Part shown: in pieces, positions 9,604 to 18,022 of the stretch
Layout: each line of letters begins with the position of its first letter
Position numbering within the stretch: position 1 is the stretch's first letter
Assembly (NCBI GenBank): GCA_947625935.1
Contig: CANQQE010000006.1
Span: forward strand, 62,001 to 126,000
Direction of reading: 5' to 3'
DNA from: an uncultured Muribaculaceae bacterium
Lineage (GTDB): Bacteria > Bacteroidota > Bacteroidia > Bacteroidales > Muribaculaceae
Length of the DNA: 64,000 nt
Made by a program: the position numbers and the translations under genes
The notes under the pieces: generated by a model
Databases searched by the model: none
The model's input: only the letters and a program-made list of their open reading frames with translations
Told to the model about the DNA's origin: nothing

Positions 9604-12600
9604 GCATATATGCCAGCGCGGTAAAACGCCCGATTATGACGACCCTCTGCTTTGTCGCGGTCGCCATTCTCGGTTTATTCTCTCTTTCCACCCTGCCAAT
9701 CGACCTGTACCCCGACATAGAAAGCAACACCATCATGGTGATGACGACCTATCAGGGAGCGAGCGCGCAGGATATAGAACAAAATGTGACGCGTCCGCTC
9801 GAAAACAGTCTGAACGCCGTCAACGACCTTAAACACATAACGTCGAAATCACGCGAGAACATCTCGGTAATAACTCTTGAATTTGAGTACGGGAAAGATA
9901 TTGACGTTCTCACCAACGACGTTCGCGACAAACTCGACATGGTCAAGAGTTCATTGCCCGACGATGCCGAGACACCCATAATATTCAAGTTCAGCAGCGA
10001 TATGATTCCTATCGTGCTGTTGTCAGTACAGGCCGATGAAAGTATGCCTGGGCTGTACAAGATTCTTGATGACGCAGTGGCCAATCCGCTGGCGCGTATC
10101 AACGGTGTAGGGTCGGTTTCCATTTCAGGAGCTCCAAAGCGCGAGATTCATGTCTATGTCGATCCGAAACGCCTTGAGGCATACGGACTGTCGGTTGAGA
10201 CCATCTCGTCTATTGTGGCCGCCGAAAACCGCAACATACCGGGTGGCTCGTTCGACATTGGATCTGACACCTATTCGCTTCGCGTGCAGGGTGAATTTAC
10301 CTCATCAGAGCAGATGAGAAACATAGTTGTCGGCTCGCGTGACGGCCGCAACATCTACCTCAGCGACGTGGCCCGCATCGACGATTCGCTTGAAGAACGC
10401 GCTCAACAGACCTATAACGACGGCGTAAAGGGAGCGATGATTATTATTCAGAAACAATCGGGAGCCAACTCAGTCGAAATCTCAAACCAGGTGCTGAAAA
10501 TGTTGCCACAGTTGCAGAAGCGACTACCGAGCGACGTGAAACTCGGCATAATCGTCGATACCTCCGACAATATCCGCAACACTATCGCTTCACTTGTCGA
10601 GACTGTGCTATACGCATTGTTGTTCGTAATCATAGTGGTGTTCACCTTCCTCGGACGTTGGCGTGCCACCATGATTATCACAATCACCATCCCTATCTCG
10701 CTAATCGCCTCGTTCATATACCTCGCAGTCACGGGCAATACAATCAATATCGTGTCGCTGTCGGCATTGTCCATATCAATCGGTATGGTGGTCGATGACG
10801 CTATTGTCGTGCTTGAAAACGTAACGACCCATATAGAAAGGGGTTCCGATCCCAAACAAGCCGCAGTACATGGCACCAATGAGGTAGCGGTTTCGGTCAT
10901 AGCGTCAACGCTCACGCTTATAGCCGTGTTCTTCCCCTTGACACTTGTGACCGGAATGACGGGAGTGCTGTTCCGCCAGTTGGGCTGGATGGTAACAATC
11001 ATGATGATCATATCCACCATCTGCGCCCTCTCGCTCACCCCCATGCTGTGCAGCCTGTTGTTGCGTCGCCAAAACTCACACGGCAAACTATACACGCTGC
11101 TGTTCACCCCCATTAACCGCGGTCTCGATGCGTTTGACAACGGCTATGCTCGCCTGCTGCGCACCGTAGTAAGCCATAAATGGCTCACAATCCTTGTGTG
11201 TTTCCTTATATTCCTCGGCTCACTTGTATTGGTGCGACAGGTCGGAACCGAATTTTTCCCGACAGCCGATGACGGACGTCTCGGCGTAAACCTCGAGTTA
11301 CCGATAGGCACCCGCGTTGAAATCTCGCAAGAAGTCACTGAACGTCTTGCCAAAGAGTGGCGGGAGAAGTATCCCGAAATAAAGGTTTTGAACTACACCA
11401 CCGGGCAGGCATCAAGTGACAATACGTTCGCATCGCTCAGCGACAACGGCCCGCACATTGTTTCGATGAACATACGTCTTGTGAATCCGGGCGAACGCGA
11501 TCGCGGCATCATCGAGATCGCGTCGCTGATGCGCCAAGACCTCAAGCATTACCCTGAGTTCAAGAAGGCACAGGTGAATGTGGGCGGTAACCGCGGTGGC
11601 AGCATGGGCGGCCAATCTACTGTCGATTTTGAAATCTACGGCTACAACTTTGACGAAACCGACTCTGTAGCGCAACGTCTAACGCGCATACTTCAAGGAA
11701 TAAAAGGCACCGCCGACATCCGCATTTCACGCGCCGACTACCAGCCGGAATATCAGGTTGACTTTGACCGCGAAAAACTCGCAATGCACGGATTAAACCT
11801 CCAGACGGCGGCCAACTATCTGCGCAACCGCATAAACGGAAGCATTGCATCGCGTTTCAGGGAGGACGGTGAGGAGTATGACATCAAGGTCATGTACGCC
11901 CCAGAGCACCGCACATCCTTAGAAGATATAGAGAACATCCTCATCTATACCCCATCGGGCAACTCGGTCCGCATAAAGGATGTCGGCACGGTAGTCGAGC
12001 GGTTCACACCCCCGACCATCGAACGCAAAGACCGAGAACGCATCATCACCGTTTCGACGGTGGTGTCAGGAGTCCCTATGAGCGATGTGGTAGCTGCAGC
12101 CCAAAAGGAAATTGACCGCATGGACATCCCTGTGGGCATAAACATCGATCTTGCCGGTAGCTACGAAGACCAGCAAGACTCATTCAAAGACCTGCTCACC
12201 TTGGCAGCGTTGATCATAATTCTGGTCTACATAGTCATGGCGGCTCAGTTTGAATCATACACTTATCCAGGCATCATCATGACATCGTTGCTGTTCGCGT
12301 TCTCAGGCGTGTTCATCATCCTGTATCTGACGGGGCATACACTCAATGTCATGTCGATGATCGGTGCGATCATGCTAATCGGTATAGTGGTGAAGAACGG
12401 TATTGTGCTCATCGACTACATATCGCTCAACCGCGAGCGCGGTATGTCAATCAGACAATCAGTCATACTCGGAGGCAAATCACGCCTGCGCCCCGTGGTG
12501 ATGACCACATTGACCACCATACTCGGCATGGTGCCTATGGCCATAGGCTCGGGGCAAGGCTCAGAGATGTGGCGACCCATGGGTACAGCGGTGATTGGCG

Positions 12601-12728
12601 GTCTGACCGTGTCGACAATACTCACTTTGCTGTTTGTTCCCACACTATATTGCATCTTCGCATATGTCGGCGTGAGACGTACACGCAAGAAACTACGTCA
12701 ACAACAATTACAAGCAGCAAAAGAATGA
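9600..12728 (+). CDS. RND multidrug efflux pump, inner membrane (HAE1 type)
   Basis: An AcrB-type proton-driven exporter of 1042 residues, the usual size, with 12 predicted membrane helices and two large periplasmic loops. TM4 has ISIGMVVDDAIVVLENV, carrying the paired aspartates of the proton relay. TM10 has GIVVKNGIVLIDYI with the matching lysine. These point to the hydrophobe/amphiphile (HAE1) class rather than heavy-metal pumps. Substrates cannot be told from sequence. No regulator gene adjoins the operon. Confidence 0.95.
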   Translation: MSIYASAVKRPIMTTLCFVAVAILGLFSLSTLPIDLYPDIESNTIMVMTTYQGASAQDIEQNVTRPLENSLNAVNDLKHITSKSRENISVITLEFEYGKDIDVLTNDVRDKLDMVKSSLPDDAETPIIFKFSSDMIPIVLLSVQADESMPGLYKILDDAVANPLARINGVGSVSISGAPKREIHVYVDPKRLEAYGLSVETISSIVAAENRNIPGGSFDIGSDTYSLRVQGEFTSSEQMRNIVVGSRDGRNIYLSDVARIDDSLEERAQQTYNDGVKGAMIIIQKQSGANSVEISNQVLKMLPQLQKRLPSDVKLGIIVDTSDNIRNTIASLVETVLYALLFVIIVVFTFLGRWRATMIITITIPISLIASFIYLAVTGNTINIVSLSALSISIGMVVDDAIVVLENVTTHIERGSDPKQAAVHGTNEVAVSVIASTLTLIAVFFPLTLVTGMTGVLFRQLGWMVTIMMIISTICALSLTPMLCSLLLRRQNSHGKLYTLLFTPINRGLDAFDNGYARLLRTVVSHKWLTILVCFLIFLGSLVLVRQVGTEFFPTADDGRLGVNLELPIGTRVEISQEVTERLAKEWREKYPEIKVLNYTTGQASSDNTFASLSDNGPHIVSMNIRLVNPGERDRGIIEIASLMRQDLKHYPEFKKAQVNVGGNRGGSMGGQSTVDFEIYGYNFDETDSVAQRLTRILQGIKGTADIRISRADYQPEYQVDFDREKLAMHGLNLQTAANYLRNRINGSIASRFREDGEEYDIKVMYAPEHRTSLEDIENILIYTPSGNSVRIKDVGTVVERFTPPTIERKDRERIITVSTVVSGVPMSDVVAAAQKEIDRMDIPVGINIDLAGSYEDQQDSFKDLLTLAALIIILVYIVMAAQFESYTYPGIIMTSLLFAFSGVFIILYLTGHTLNVMSMIGAIMLIGIVVKNGIVLIDYISLNRERGMSIRQSVILGGKSRLRPVVMTTLTTILGMVPMAIGSGQGSEMWRPMGTAVIGGLTVSTILTLLFVPTLYCIFAYVGVRRTRKKLRQQQLQAAKE

Positions 12729-12757
12729 TAACACCCTAAACAACGACCAATCATCAG

Positions 12758-13051
12758 ATGAAAGCGATATTCATAGCATTTGACCAGGCTTACTACGAAC
12801 GTATTGTCAACCTGCTCGAAAAGAGCAATTGCCGCGGGTTCACCGCCTGGGAACAGGTGCAGGGACGCGGCTCGGTAAACGGCGAACCCCACTACGGCTC
12901 ACACGCATGGCCCTCAATGGCGTCGTCGATACTCACAATGGTCGAAGACCACAGGGTCGACCCTCTGCTCGACACACTCCACGCAATGGACCTCGACACG
13001 CCAAAACTCGGTCTGAGAGCTTTCGTGTGGAGCATTGAGAAAACTATTTAA
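12758..13051 (+). CDS. PG0541-like small protein linked to RND efflux
   Basis: A 97-residue cytoplasmic protein with no signal or membrane segment, 29 bases after the pump gene and in its operon. From memory it resembles the PG0541 transporter-associated family found behind RND pumps in Bacteroidetes. Size and pattern (MKAIFIAFDQAYYERIVNLL start, GEPHYGSHAWPS centre, LGLRAFVWSIEKTI end) suggest a PII-like ferredoxin fold, so a ligand-sensing trimer acting on the pump is conceivable. That function is inference; no ligand residues can be assigned with confidence. Confidence 0.75.
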   Translation: MKAIFIAFDQAYYERIVNLLEKSNCRGFTAWEQVQGRGSVNGEPHYGSHAWPSMASSILTMVEDHRVDPLLDTLHAMDLDTPKLGLRAFVWSIEKTI

Positions 13052-13071
13052 AACAAATATTCACGATAGAC

Positions 13072-13102
13072 TTGCACGGCTGCAAAGGAATCATTACCTT
13101 TG
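13072..13102 (+). promoter_or_regulatory. Promoter for tRNA-Leu, embedded in a hairpin
   Basis: TACCTTTG (13095-13102) matches the -7 consensus. Exactly 20 bases upstream is CTTG (13071-13074), one base off the -33 TTTG. The -7 box forms the 3' arm of the hairpin at 13075-13110. Confidence 0.6.
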
Positions 13103-13110
13103 CAGCCGTG
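13075..13110 (+). terminator. Hairpin after the RND operon
   Basis: A perfect 14-bp stem (13075-13088 pairs with 13097-13110) with an 8-base loop lies 23 bases past the PG0541-like gene. It lacks a T tail, so termination is uncertain. It overlaps the tRNA-Leu promoter. Confidence 0.5.
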
Positions 13111-13139
13111 ATTGTGTAACACACCACATCACCCCCAAA

Positions 13140-13221
13140 GCGCATGTGGCGTAATTGGTAGCCGCGTTAGACTTAGGATCTAATGTCTCAGGACGTGGGG
13201 GTTCGAGTCCCTTCATGCGCA
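13140..13221 (+). tRNA. tRNA-Leu (anticodon TAG)
   Basis: The acceptor stem GCGCATG (13140-13146) pairs with CATGCGC (13214-13220), with discriminator A at 13221. The D-arm contains TTGGTAGC. The anticodon stem TTAGA/TCTAA encloses loop CTTAGGA, giving anticodon TAG at 13174-13176. A long variable arm, expected for leucine, precedes the T-arm with GGTTCGAGTCC. CCA is not encoded. Confidence 0.95.
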
Positions 13222-13226
13222 CTGAC

Positions 13227-13259
13227 AGCCGCCTTTAGCTCAGAGAGTTAAAGACGGCT
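13227..13259. terminator. Hairpin between tRNA-Leu and the regulator gene
   Basis: An imperfect stem AGCCGCCTTTA / TTAAAGACGGCT around a loop of about 9 bases sits between the convergent tRNA-Leu and the minus-strand regulator gene. It can act in both directions, though T tails are short. Confidence 0.5.
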
Positions 13260-13280
13260 TCATTGTGTCAATCCATATAG

Positions 13281-15005
13281 CTATTGCGTGTAGCGGCCGA
13301 GGAATGCGGCGAGATTATCGGACGACTGAAGGTTAAGTTTGGACCGCAGTCGCCAACGGGCTTGCTTGACCGATTCAGGGCGTATCGACAATATTCGGGC
13401 TATCTGTTTATTATCCAAACCTATAGAAATCATTGCCGCCAGTTTCAAATCGGCATCGCTCAACGCCGGGAACTCCGCGCGCAAACGGTCATTAAACGAG
13501 GGGTTCACTTTTGTGAATGTCTCGATGAAATTATCGCGCTCCCCTTCCTCGGCGAAATGCAGTTTTATGGCATTTTTCAACTTTCTCGTTGAGTTTTGAG
13601 TCATCTCCCCCATCTCGACAAGTTTATCGACTTCGCTCTCAATCGACGCCATCATGTTGTCTTTTTCTTCCATTGTGAGCTTCATGGCAAGCACCTTACG
13701 CTCTGATTGCTCCAATTTAAGTTTTTCTGACAGCCCTATCAGTTTCTGTCGCTGCACGCGCCTGTAAGCAATCAAGCCTATCAAACCGATGACCATAACA
13801 AGCACGAAGATCACTATGAGCAATGATATATAATGCCGATAGGAGTCACGTTCGGCTTCCTGCTTAACATTAGTTATATGTTTGTCAAGCTCCGTCTGCA
13901 TGATGTGGTTGCGGGCGGTGTTTTTCTCAATAGAATCCATAAGGACAAGGGCATTGCACCTCAACTCGTTGGCGATCTCGATATTTCCCAAGGAGGTTTC
14001 GACATCGGCAAGCGCGCGATTGACCACCACTTGGGTGGACAGCCCGGTAAGACAATCGAGTTTTTCCAGCGAACTGTCACAATACTTCCGAGCTTTGGCT
14101 AAATCACCGTCGAGCATGGCATTTTGGGCAAGCATACTCTCATAATAGCACTCCATGTCGGAATTGTTATTGTAACTTGACACATATTCATATCCCAGCC
14201 TCAATGCCGCTGTATCCGTGTCGTATTTATACAGGTTATTGTAAATAAGATACAGCATCCGGGGCTGGGATTTCACGACAGAATCCTGCAACATATCCCT
14301 CAGAATCGCTGTGGCCCTCTCCTTGTCGGTAAATGATTCTATATAAGCGCGGTTCACGCCGTTGTTGACGACATGGCGATCCATTCCCGCCATGGTGAAC
14401 AACGAATCGGCGACATCTACCATCCTTAGGGTTTCGTTGCGATCATAGCCGAGTTCACACAGGGTCGTGGCAAGCTCAAGATACCTGTCACCGGCAAGCA
14501 TATAGTCGCCGACCGACTCATAAAACGCTATGTCGTCAATAATCTGATCATACCATTGAGAGGTGGCTATGCCCGATGTCAGCCCCGGGTCACCCTTAGT
14601 CCAGCGTATGCGTCGCAAGTCGTAAGGATAGGCGGCAGAATCAATCATGGCGGCGGCACTGTCTAACAGCTTCACAGCAAGCAGTCTGTCGCCCTCACGC
14701 CCGGCCATACGCCCTTTCCAATAAAGCGCGCGGGCCTGTTTGATACCTTTGGTGTCGCCGGTCTCATCAGCGGCCAACCGGCTCAGTAACCCGATGTCGT
14801 TACAGGCCGAGTCAAAATCCCGATATCGGAGGAAGCGACGTTCAAGAACTGCCGTCACCGAATCAAACGGTTCCCCTACTCTTTCCCATCCGTAGGGAGA
14901 AAGTGTATCTCTGTGTGATTCCCGGCACCCGGTTATCGCAATGGCTGAAAAAAGCGCGACGATAACAGGCATGATCAGCCTTAAAAAAGTCTCAGTTTTT
15001 TTCAT
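13281..15005 (-). CDS. Membrane-anchored TPR protein with C-terminal LuxR-type HTH
   Basis: This 574-residue protein starts with a lipoprotein-like signal (lipobox around ITGC, Cys27). About 330 residues of TPR-like helices follow. One membrane helix lies at about 385-410 (SLLIVIFVLVMVIGLIGLIA), then a coiled coil to about 480. The C-terminus is a LuxR/GerE-like helix-turn-helix (DNKQIARILSIRPESVKQAR, about 530-550). The predicted layout puts TPRs outside and the DNA-binding domain in the cytoplasm: a one-component, membrane-tethered regulator with no kinase or receiver domain. Its targets are unknown. It overlaps the upstream DUF3109 gene by 14 bases and is last in a five-gene operon. A paralogue lies at 59846-61537. 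Confidence 0.85.
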   Translation of the reverse strand: MKKTETFLRLIMPVIVALFSAIAITGCRESHRDTLSPYGWERVGEPFDSVTAVLERRFLRYRDFDSACNDIGLLSRLAADETGDTKGIKQARALYWKGRMAGREGDRLLAVKLLDSAAAMIDSAAYPYDLRRIRWTKGDPGLTSGIATSQWYDQIIDDIAFYESVGDYMLAGDRYLELATTLCELGYDRNETLRMVDVADSLFTMAGMDRHVVNNGVNRAYIESFTDKERATAILRDMLQDSVVKSQPRMLYLIYNNLYKYDTDTAALRLGYEYVSSYNNNSDMECYYESMLAQNAMLDGDLAKARKYCDSSLEKLDCLTGLSTQVVVNRALADVETSLGNIEIANELRCNALVLMDSIEKNTARNHIMQTELDKHITNVKQEAERDSYRHYISLLIVIFVLVMVIGLIGLIAYRRVQRQKLIGLSEKLKLEQSERKVLAMKLTMEEKDNMMASIESEVDKLVEMGEMTQNSTRKLKNAIKLHFAEEGERDNFIETFTKVNPSFNDRLRAEFPALSDADLKLAAMISIGLDNKQIARILSIRPESVKQARWRLRSKLNLQSSDNLAAFLGRYTQ

Positions 15006-15594
15006 ATTGCTCTAAATACGCTTCGCAAGCCATACATAGCTCATCGTACCATTCTTTGCCAAAACGTTCGGTCAATGGTTCTTTCAGGAATTGATACAAC
15101 CTTATGCCAAGTCTGCGTCCAAGTGTTTCGGCGGGACGGCATATCTTCCAGCGGTGGTAGTTGACCGCAGTAAAAGCAGGATACTTTGTAAGCCTGACAG
15201 GATAAAGGAAACATGACGAAGGCTTGCGGAAGTCTACCCTCCCCTCGCGGTAGGCTTTCTCGATAGCGCACTGGCACAATCCACCTTTGCCATAGCAGGT
15301 GAAAGCGCAATTGCGGCCATCGACTATGGTTGTGACGAGGTCACCTTCCTCATCGACATAGCCCACTCCCGATTCCTCGACAGCGGTTTTAGCCTGAGGC
15401 AGCATCTCATCCCATATCTCAGGGAGTATCTTTTTTATTTTGTCATATTCCTCCCGCGTGATGGGGGCGCCAGCGTCGCCCTCTATGCAGCACTCGCCAT
15501 GACAGGCGTCGAGGTCACAACAGAAAAAACGCTCGGCAAGGTCGAGCGAGACCAATGTATTCTGAATTTCAAGCATAATTACTTCTTCATCCAT
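14992..15594 (-). CDS. DUF3109 family cysteine-rich protein
   Basis: A cytoplasmic protein of 200 residues (or 194 from the ATG at 15576, which better matches relatives that begin MLxI). It carries a cysteine cluster near the N-terminus (FFCCDLDACHGECCIEGDAG) and a second at about 113-150 (NCAFTCYGKGGLCQC, then SSCFLYP), typical of the YkgJ/DUF3109 metal- or Fe-S-binding group. The biochemical role of the family is not established. Widespread in Bacteroidetes. It follows the T9SS plug gene closely and overlaps the regulator gene downstream. Confidence 0.88.
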   Translation of the reverse strand: MDEEVIMLEIQNTLVSLDLAERFFCCDLDACHGECCIEGDAGAPITREEYDKIKKILPEIWDEMLPQAKTAVEESGVGYVDEEGDLVTTIVDGRNCAFTCYGKGGLCQCAIEKAYREGRVDFRKPSSCFLYPVRLTKYPAFTAVNYHRWKICRPAETLGRRLGIRLYQFLKEPLTERFGKEWYDELCMACEAYLEQYEKN

Positions 15595-15599
15595 AATTG

Positions 15600-16868
15600 T
15601 TAACGTCCTGAATATATTACGGTCGCCCCTATCAGACGGTCATAGCGGCTCGCCGGAGCGCGGTGGTAGACCGTCACCACATATTCGTTGACCGTAGGGA
15701 AATAGTCACCTTCGACCGGCGCGGTGTAGCCCACGGTGCTACCTGCCGGGACAGCAAGATACTGATAATTGTAGGCACCCTGCTTCAATAGCATAGACCG
15801 CTCATAAAGCCCCGTCGCGCGATTGAACACCATACGCGATTCCGGGTCGAAACGCCGCGACGTGAAATCGCCGTCAAGAAATATATCGACATCCGTGCGA
15901 TGCGGCATATCAAGTGTGAAATGTGTCACAACATAGTCGGCCTCGGTGTCACTGTTGGCTGAGTTGTATTCCCTGATTGTGTAACGGCCAAACTGCGTCT
16001 GGTCATAGTTATAGCTGCCGTCGCTCCGCGGCGAGTCGGTCATCAGCCTGAAGTGGTAGTAAGGATCAAAGTAGCTGATCTCATCCACCCCCATTCCGGG
16101 GAATGAGGTAGAGACAGTTTCAAAACGGCGATATTCGTTTCCGGCAGGGAAAATCAGCTGCCGCTGGTGCTCATAGTAGGCACGCTTGCCCGAAACCCTG
16201 AGGGGATGCCGCATAGTGATATTATTGTCGGAGCGGCCGTCCTGACTGACGCAGACAATCAAATCATTGAACGGATCACGCACAAAAGCCCTTTCGGCAT
16301 CAACGGCTACCGACAATTGCTGATGCGCCTTGTTGTAGTCTATGTCGGTGCGCGACGTGACATCGCCTGCCACATCAGCCCCACCCTCGCTAACCATGAA
16401 CCGGGCTTGCAATAAAATCTCGTCGGGGTTCTCCTCGTCCCACACTTTCAGGAGGTAGTTGCCTGAAACCGTGAAACGCATCTGCTCATTCGGAAGAGTT
16501 ATGCTGTAGTGGACGTAGTGTACTGTGGTCGCACGCGAAAATTCATAGTCGTTGACATCGCCCTGATTGAACCCGTCGAGGTATTCGAGTTCCACCAACT
16601 GCGACGGACGCCAATCGGCATTGCAATGAGTCAGCGAGTAACGCAGATAATGGCGGTCCTCGGCCAACTCGTCAAAAGAGATAACCACACGGTCGCCTGC
16701 GCCGAGGTTGATGATCGGAGGCGCGAGAGGATTTTCGGCGACCTGAATCTGCAACGATCGGAAACGGTCATTGAACACACCTGTCATGGTGTCGTCGGTG
16801 GCCGAAACAGCAATCGCCGGCTCAAAAAGCGCGCATAACGAAATCGCCAATAGAGAGAGACGCTTCAT
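15600..16868 (-). CDS. Type IX secretion system plug protein (former DUF5103)
   Basis: A 422-residue exported protein with an N-terminal signal peptide (LAISLCALFEPAIAVSA). It matches the DUF5103 pattern in order: NPLAPPIINLGAGDRVVISF, a DWRPSQLVELEYLDGFNQGD-type segment and, in the second half, a beta-sandwich region with FLDGDFTSRRFD. The family is now named after the plug that closes the SprA translocon of the type IX secretion system. Its presence implies T9SS elsewhere in the genome. Six bases separate it from the C_GCAxxG gene upstream and few from DUF3109 downstream, so all are co-transcribed. Assignment is from remembered family features. Confidence 0.85.
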   Translation of the reverse strand: MKRLSLLAISLCALFEPAIAVSATDDTMTGVFNDRFRSLQIQVAENPLAPPIINLGAGDRVVISFDELAEDRHYLRYSLTHCNADWRPSQLVELEYLDGFNQGDVNDYEFSRATTVHYVHYSITLPNEQMRFTVSGNYLLKVWDEENPDEILLQARFMVSEGGADVAGDVTSRTDIDYNKAHQQLSVAVDAERAFVRDPFNDLIVCVSQDGRSDNNITMRHPLRVSGKRAYYEHQRQLIFPAGNEYRRFETVSTSFPGMGVDEISYFDPYYHFRLMTDSPRSDGSYNYDQTQFGRYTIREYNSANSDTEADYVVTHFTLDMPHRTDVDIFLDGDFTSRRFDPESRMVFNRATGLYERSMLLKQGAYNYQYLAVPAGSTVGYTAPVEGDYFPTVNEYVVTVYHRAPASRYDRLIGATVIYSGR

Positions 16869-16874
16869 GACCGG

Positions 16875-17273
16875 TTATTGACAAAATTCGTTATGAACCA
16901 ACGTTATGGCATCCTCGATAAGGCCCATACACGGTTTGCGTCGCGACACAAGCAGCTCGCCACATATCAGCGACCCGTTTATATCCTTGAACCGCTCAGA
17001 TAACTGTTGGGTAGCGGCATAAATCATCTTTTTGTCGGCCGGAGAACCGAAACGTTTCAACCCGAGCACCATACCCATGCCTGAAACAGTGCCACACAGT
17101 TGCCGCTGTCCGCCAAAACCGCCCCCGAACGAGGCTGAGATCCGGGCGGCATCCGCAGCCGGCAGCCCATGCAGGTCGTCGAAAACCATCATTACGCATT
17201 GCGAACAGTTATATCCTTGTTTATGCAGGTCGCGCGCGCGCTCCAAGCGTCGCTCCAATGTAACATTTTCCAT
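16875..17273 (-). CDS. C_GCAxxG_C_C family redox protein
   Basis: A 132-residue protein. Its cysteines follow the family pattern: GYNCSQCV near the N-terminus, QLCGTVSGMGMVLGL at the GCAxxG core (here CGTVSG), then LICGEL and KPCMGLI. Members are thought to bind metal or Fe-S centres or act in redox reactions, but no activity is firmly known. I start at the ATG at 17273, five bases after the ung stop. A longer reading from 17453 would overlap ung by 175 bases and add sequence unlike the family. Confidence 0.88.
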   Translation of the reverse strand: MENVTLERRLERARDLHKQGYNCSQCVMMVFDDLHGLPAADAARISASFGGGFGGQRQLCGTVSGMGMVLGLKRFGSPADKKMIYAATQQLSERFKDINGSLICGELLVSRRKPCMGLIEDAITLVHNEFCQ

Positions 17274-17278
17274 TAAAT

Positions 17279-17947
17279 TTACCAATTTATAGGGGTCATA
17301 TTGCGAGATTGCAGATAAGCGTTGGCTTGTGAGAAATGGTGATTCCCGAAAAAGCCTCGATAGGCCGACAAAGGCGACGGATGAGGCGATGTCAGCACCA
17401 AATGCCGCTGACGATCGATGAACGCGCCTTTCTTTATAGCGTGGCTGCCCCAAAGCATAAACACCAGACCTTCACGGTCGCGCGCAAGCCGCATGATGAC
17501 CTCATCAGTAAACTCCTCCCATCCATGACCTTGGTGCGAAGCGGCGCGATGGGCCTCGACAGTCAGTGTGGCATTGAGCAGAAGCACGCCTTGACGCGCC
17601 CAACGGCTCAAATCGCCGTCGGCGGGGATAGGCGCACCGATGTCATCATGGATTTCCTTGAATATATTGAGGAGCGATGGCGGCATGGGCACTCCGGGGT
17701 TCACCGAAAAACAGAGTCCGTTGGCCTGGCCATAATCATGATAGGGATCCTGACCCAGGATCACCACTTTCACATCGTCAAAGGGGCAAGAGTCAAATGC
17801 GGCGAAAATTTTGGAAGCAGGAGGGAAAACAGTTTTAGTAGCATATTGCTGACGTACAAAATCGGTCAGACCAATGAAATAATCCTTACTCCATTCATCT
17901 GACAGACGCTGTTTCCATGACTGCTCAATCCTTACATCCATACGCAT
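17279..17947 (-). CDS. ung: Uracil-DNA glycosylase (family 1)
   Basis: Removes uracil from DNA, starting base excision repair. The catalytic motif VVILGQDPYHDYGQANGL (water-activating Asp) and the closing motif LTSPHPSPLSAYRG with the conserved His are intact; 222 residues is normal. The start is either 17947 or 17941 (MDVRIEQSW). It heads the five-gene minus-strand operon that also contains the C_GCAxxG, T9SS plug, DUF3109 and regulator genes. Its promoter overlaps that of the divergent tRNA-Arg. Confidence 0.96.
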   Translation of the reverse strand: MRMDVRIEQSWKQRLSDEWSKDYFIGLTDFVRQQYATKTVFPPASKIFAAFDSCPFDDVKVVILGQDPYHDYGQANGLCFSVNPGVPMPPSLLNIFKEIHDDIGAPIPADGDLSRWARQGVLLLNATLTVEAHRAASHQGHGWEEFTDEVIMRLARDREGLVFMLWGSHAIKKGAFIDRQRHLVLTSPHPSPLSAYRGFFGNHHFSQANAYLQSRNMTPINW

Positions 17948-17963
17948 CAGTTTTTGAGTGTGA

Positions 17964-17995
17964 TTTGCAAAATTACGAAAAAAACGTTACTTTTG
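17964..17995 (+). promoter_or_regulatory. Promoter for tRNA-Arg
   Basis: TTTG (17964-17967), exactly 20 bases, then TACTTTTG (17988-17995): a full match to TTTG-N20-TAnnTTTG, 27 bases before the tRNA. Confidence 0.8.
17968..17975 (-). promoter_or_regulatory. Promoter -7 element for the ung operon
   Basis: TAATTTTG on the minus strand matches TAnnTTTG, 20 to 26 bases before the two possible ung starts. It abuts the -33 box of the divergent tRNA-Arg promoter. Confidence 0.6.
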
Positions 17996-18022
17996 CCACG
18001 GTTTTGCATGAAACCGCCGGAA

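Noticed and set aside
10448-11140. A 230-codon minus-strand frame inside the RND pump gene
   Set aside because: Composition (runs of Ile, Met, Thr, Ser) is that of an antisense copy of membrane helices; no start signals.
16167-16838. Plus-strand readings of 80-110 codons opposite the T9SS plug gene
   Set aside because: They are antisense shadows of a clear exported protein gene, with low-complexity composition. The same holds for the long antisense frames over pump, bioF, bioGC and malic enzyme genes.
17274-17453. 60-residue N-terminal extension of the C_GCAxxG protein
   Set aside because: It lies entirely over the ung C-terminus in another frame and lacks family similarity; the ATG at 17273 fits the family length.
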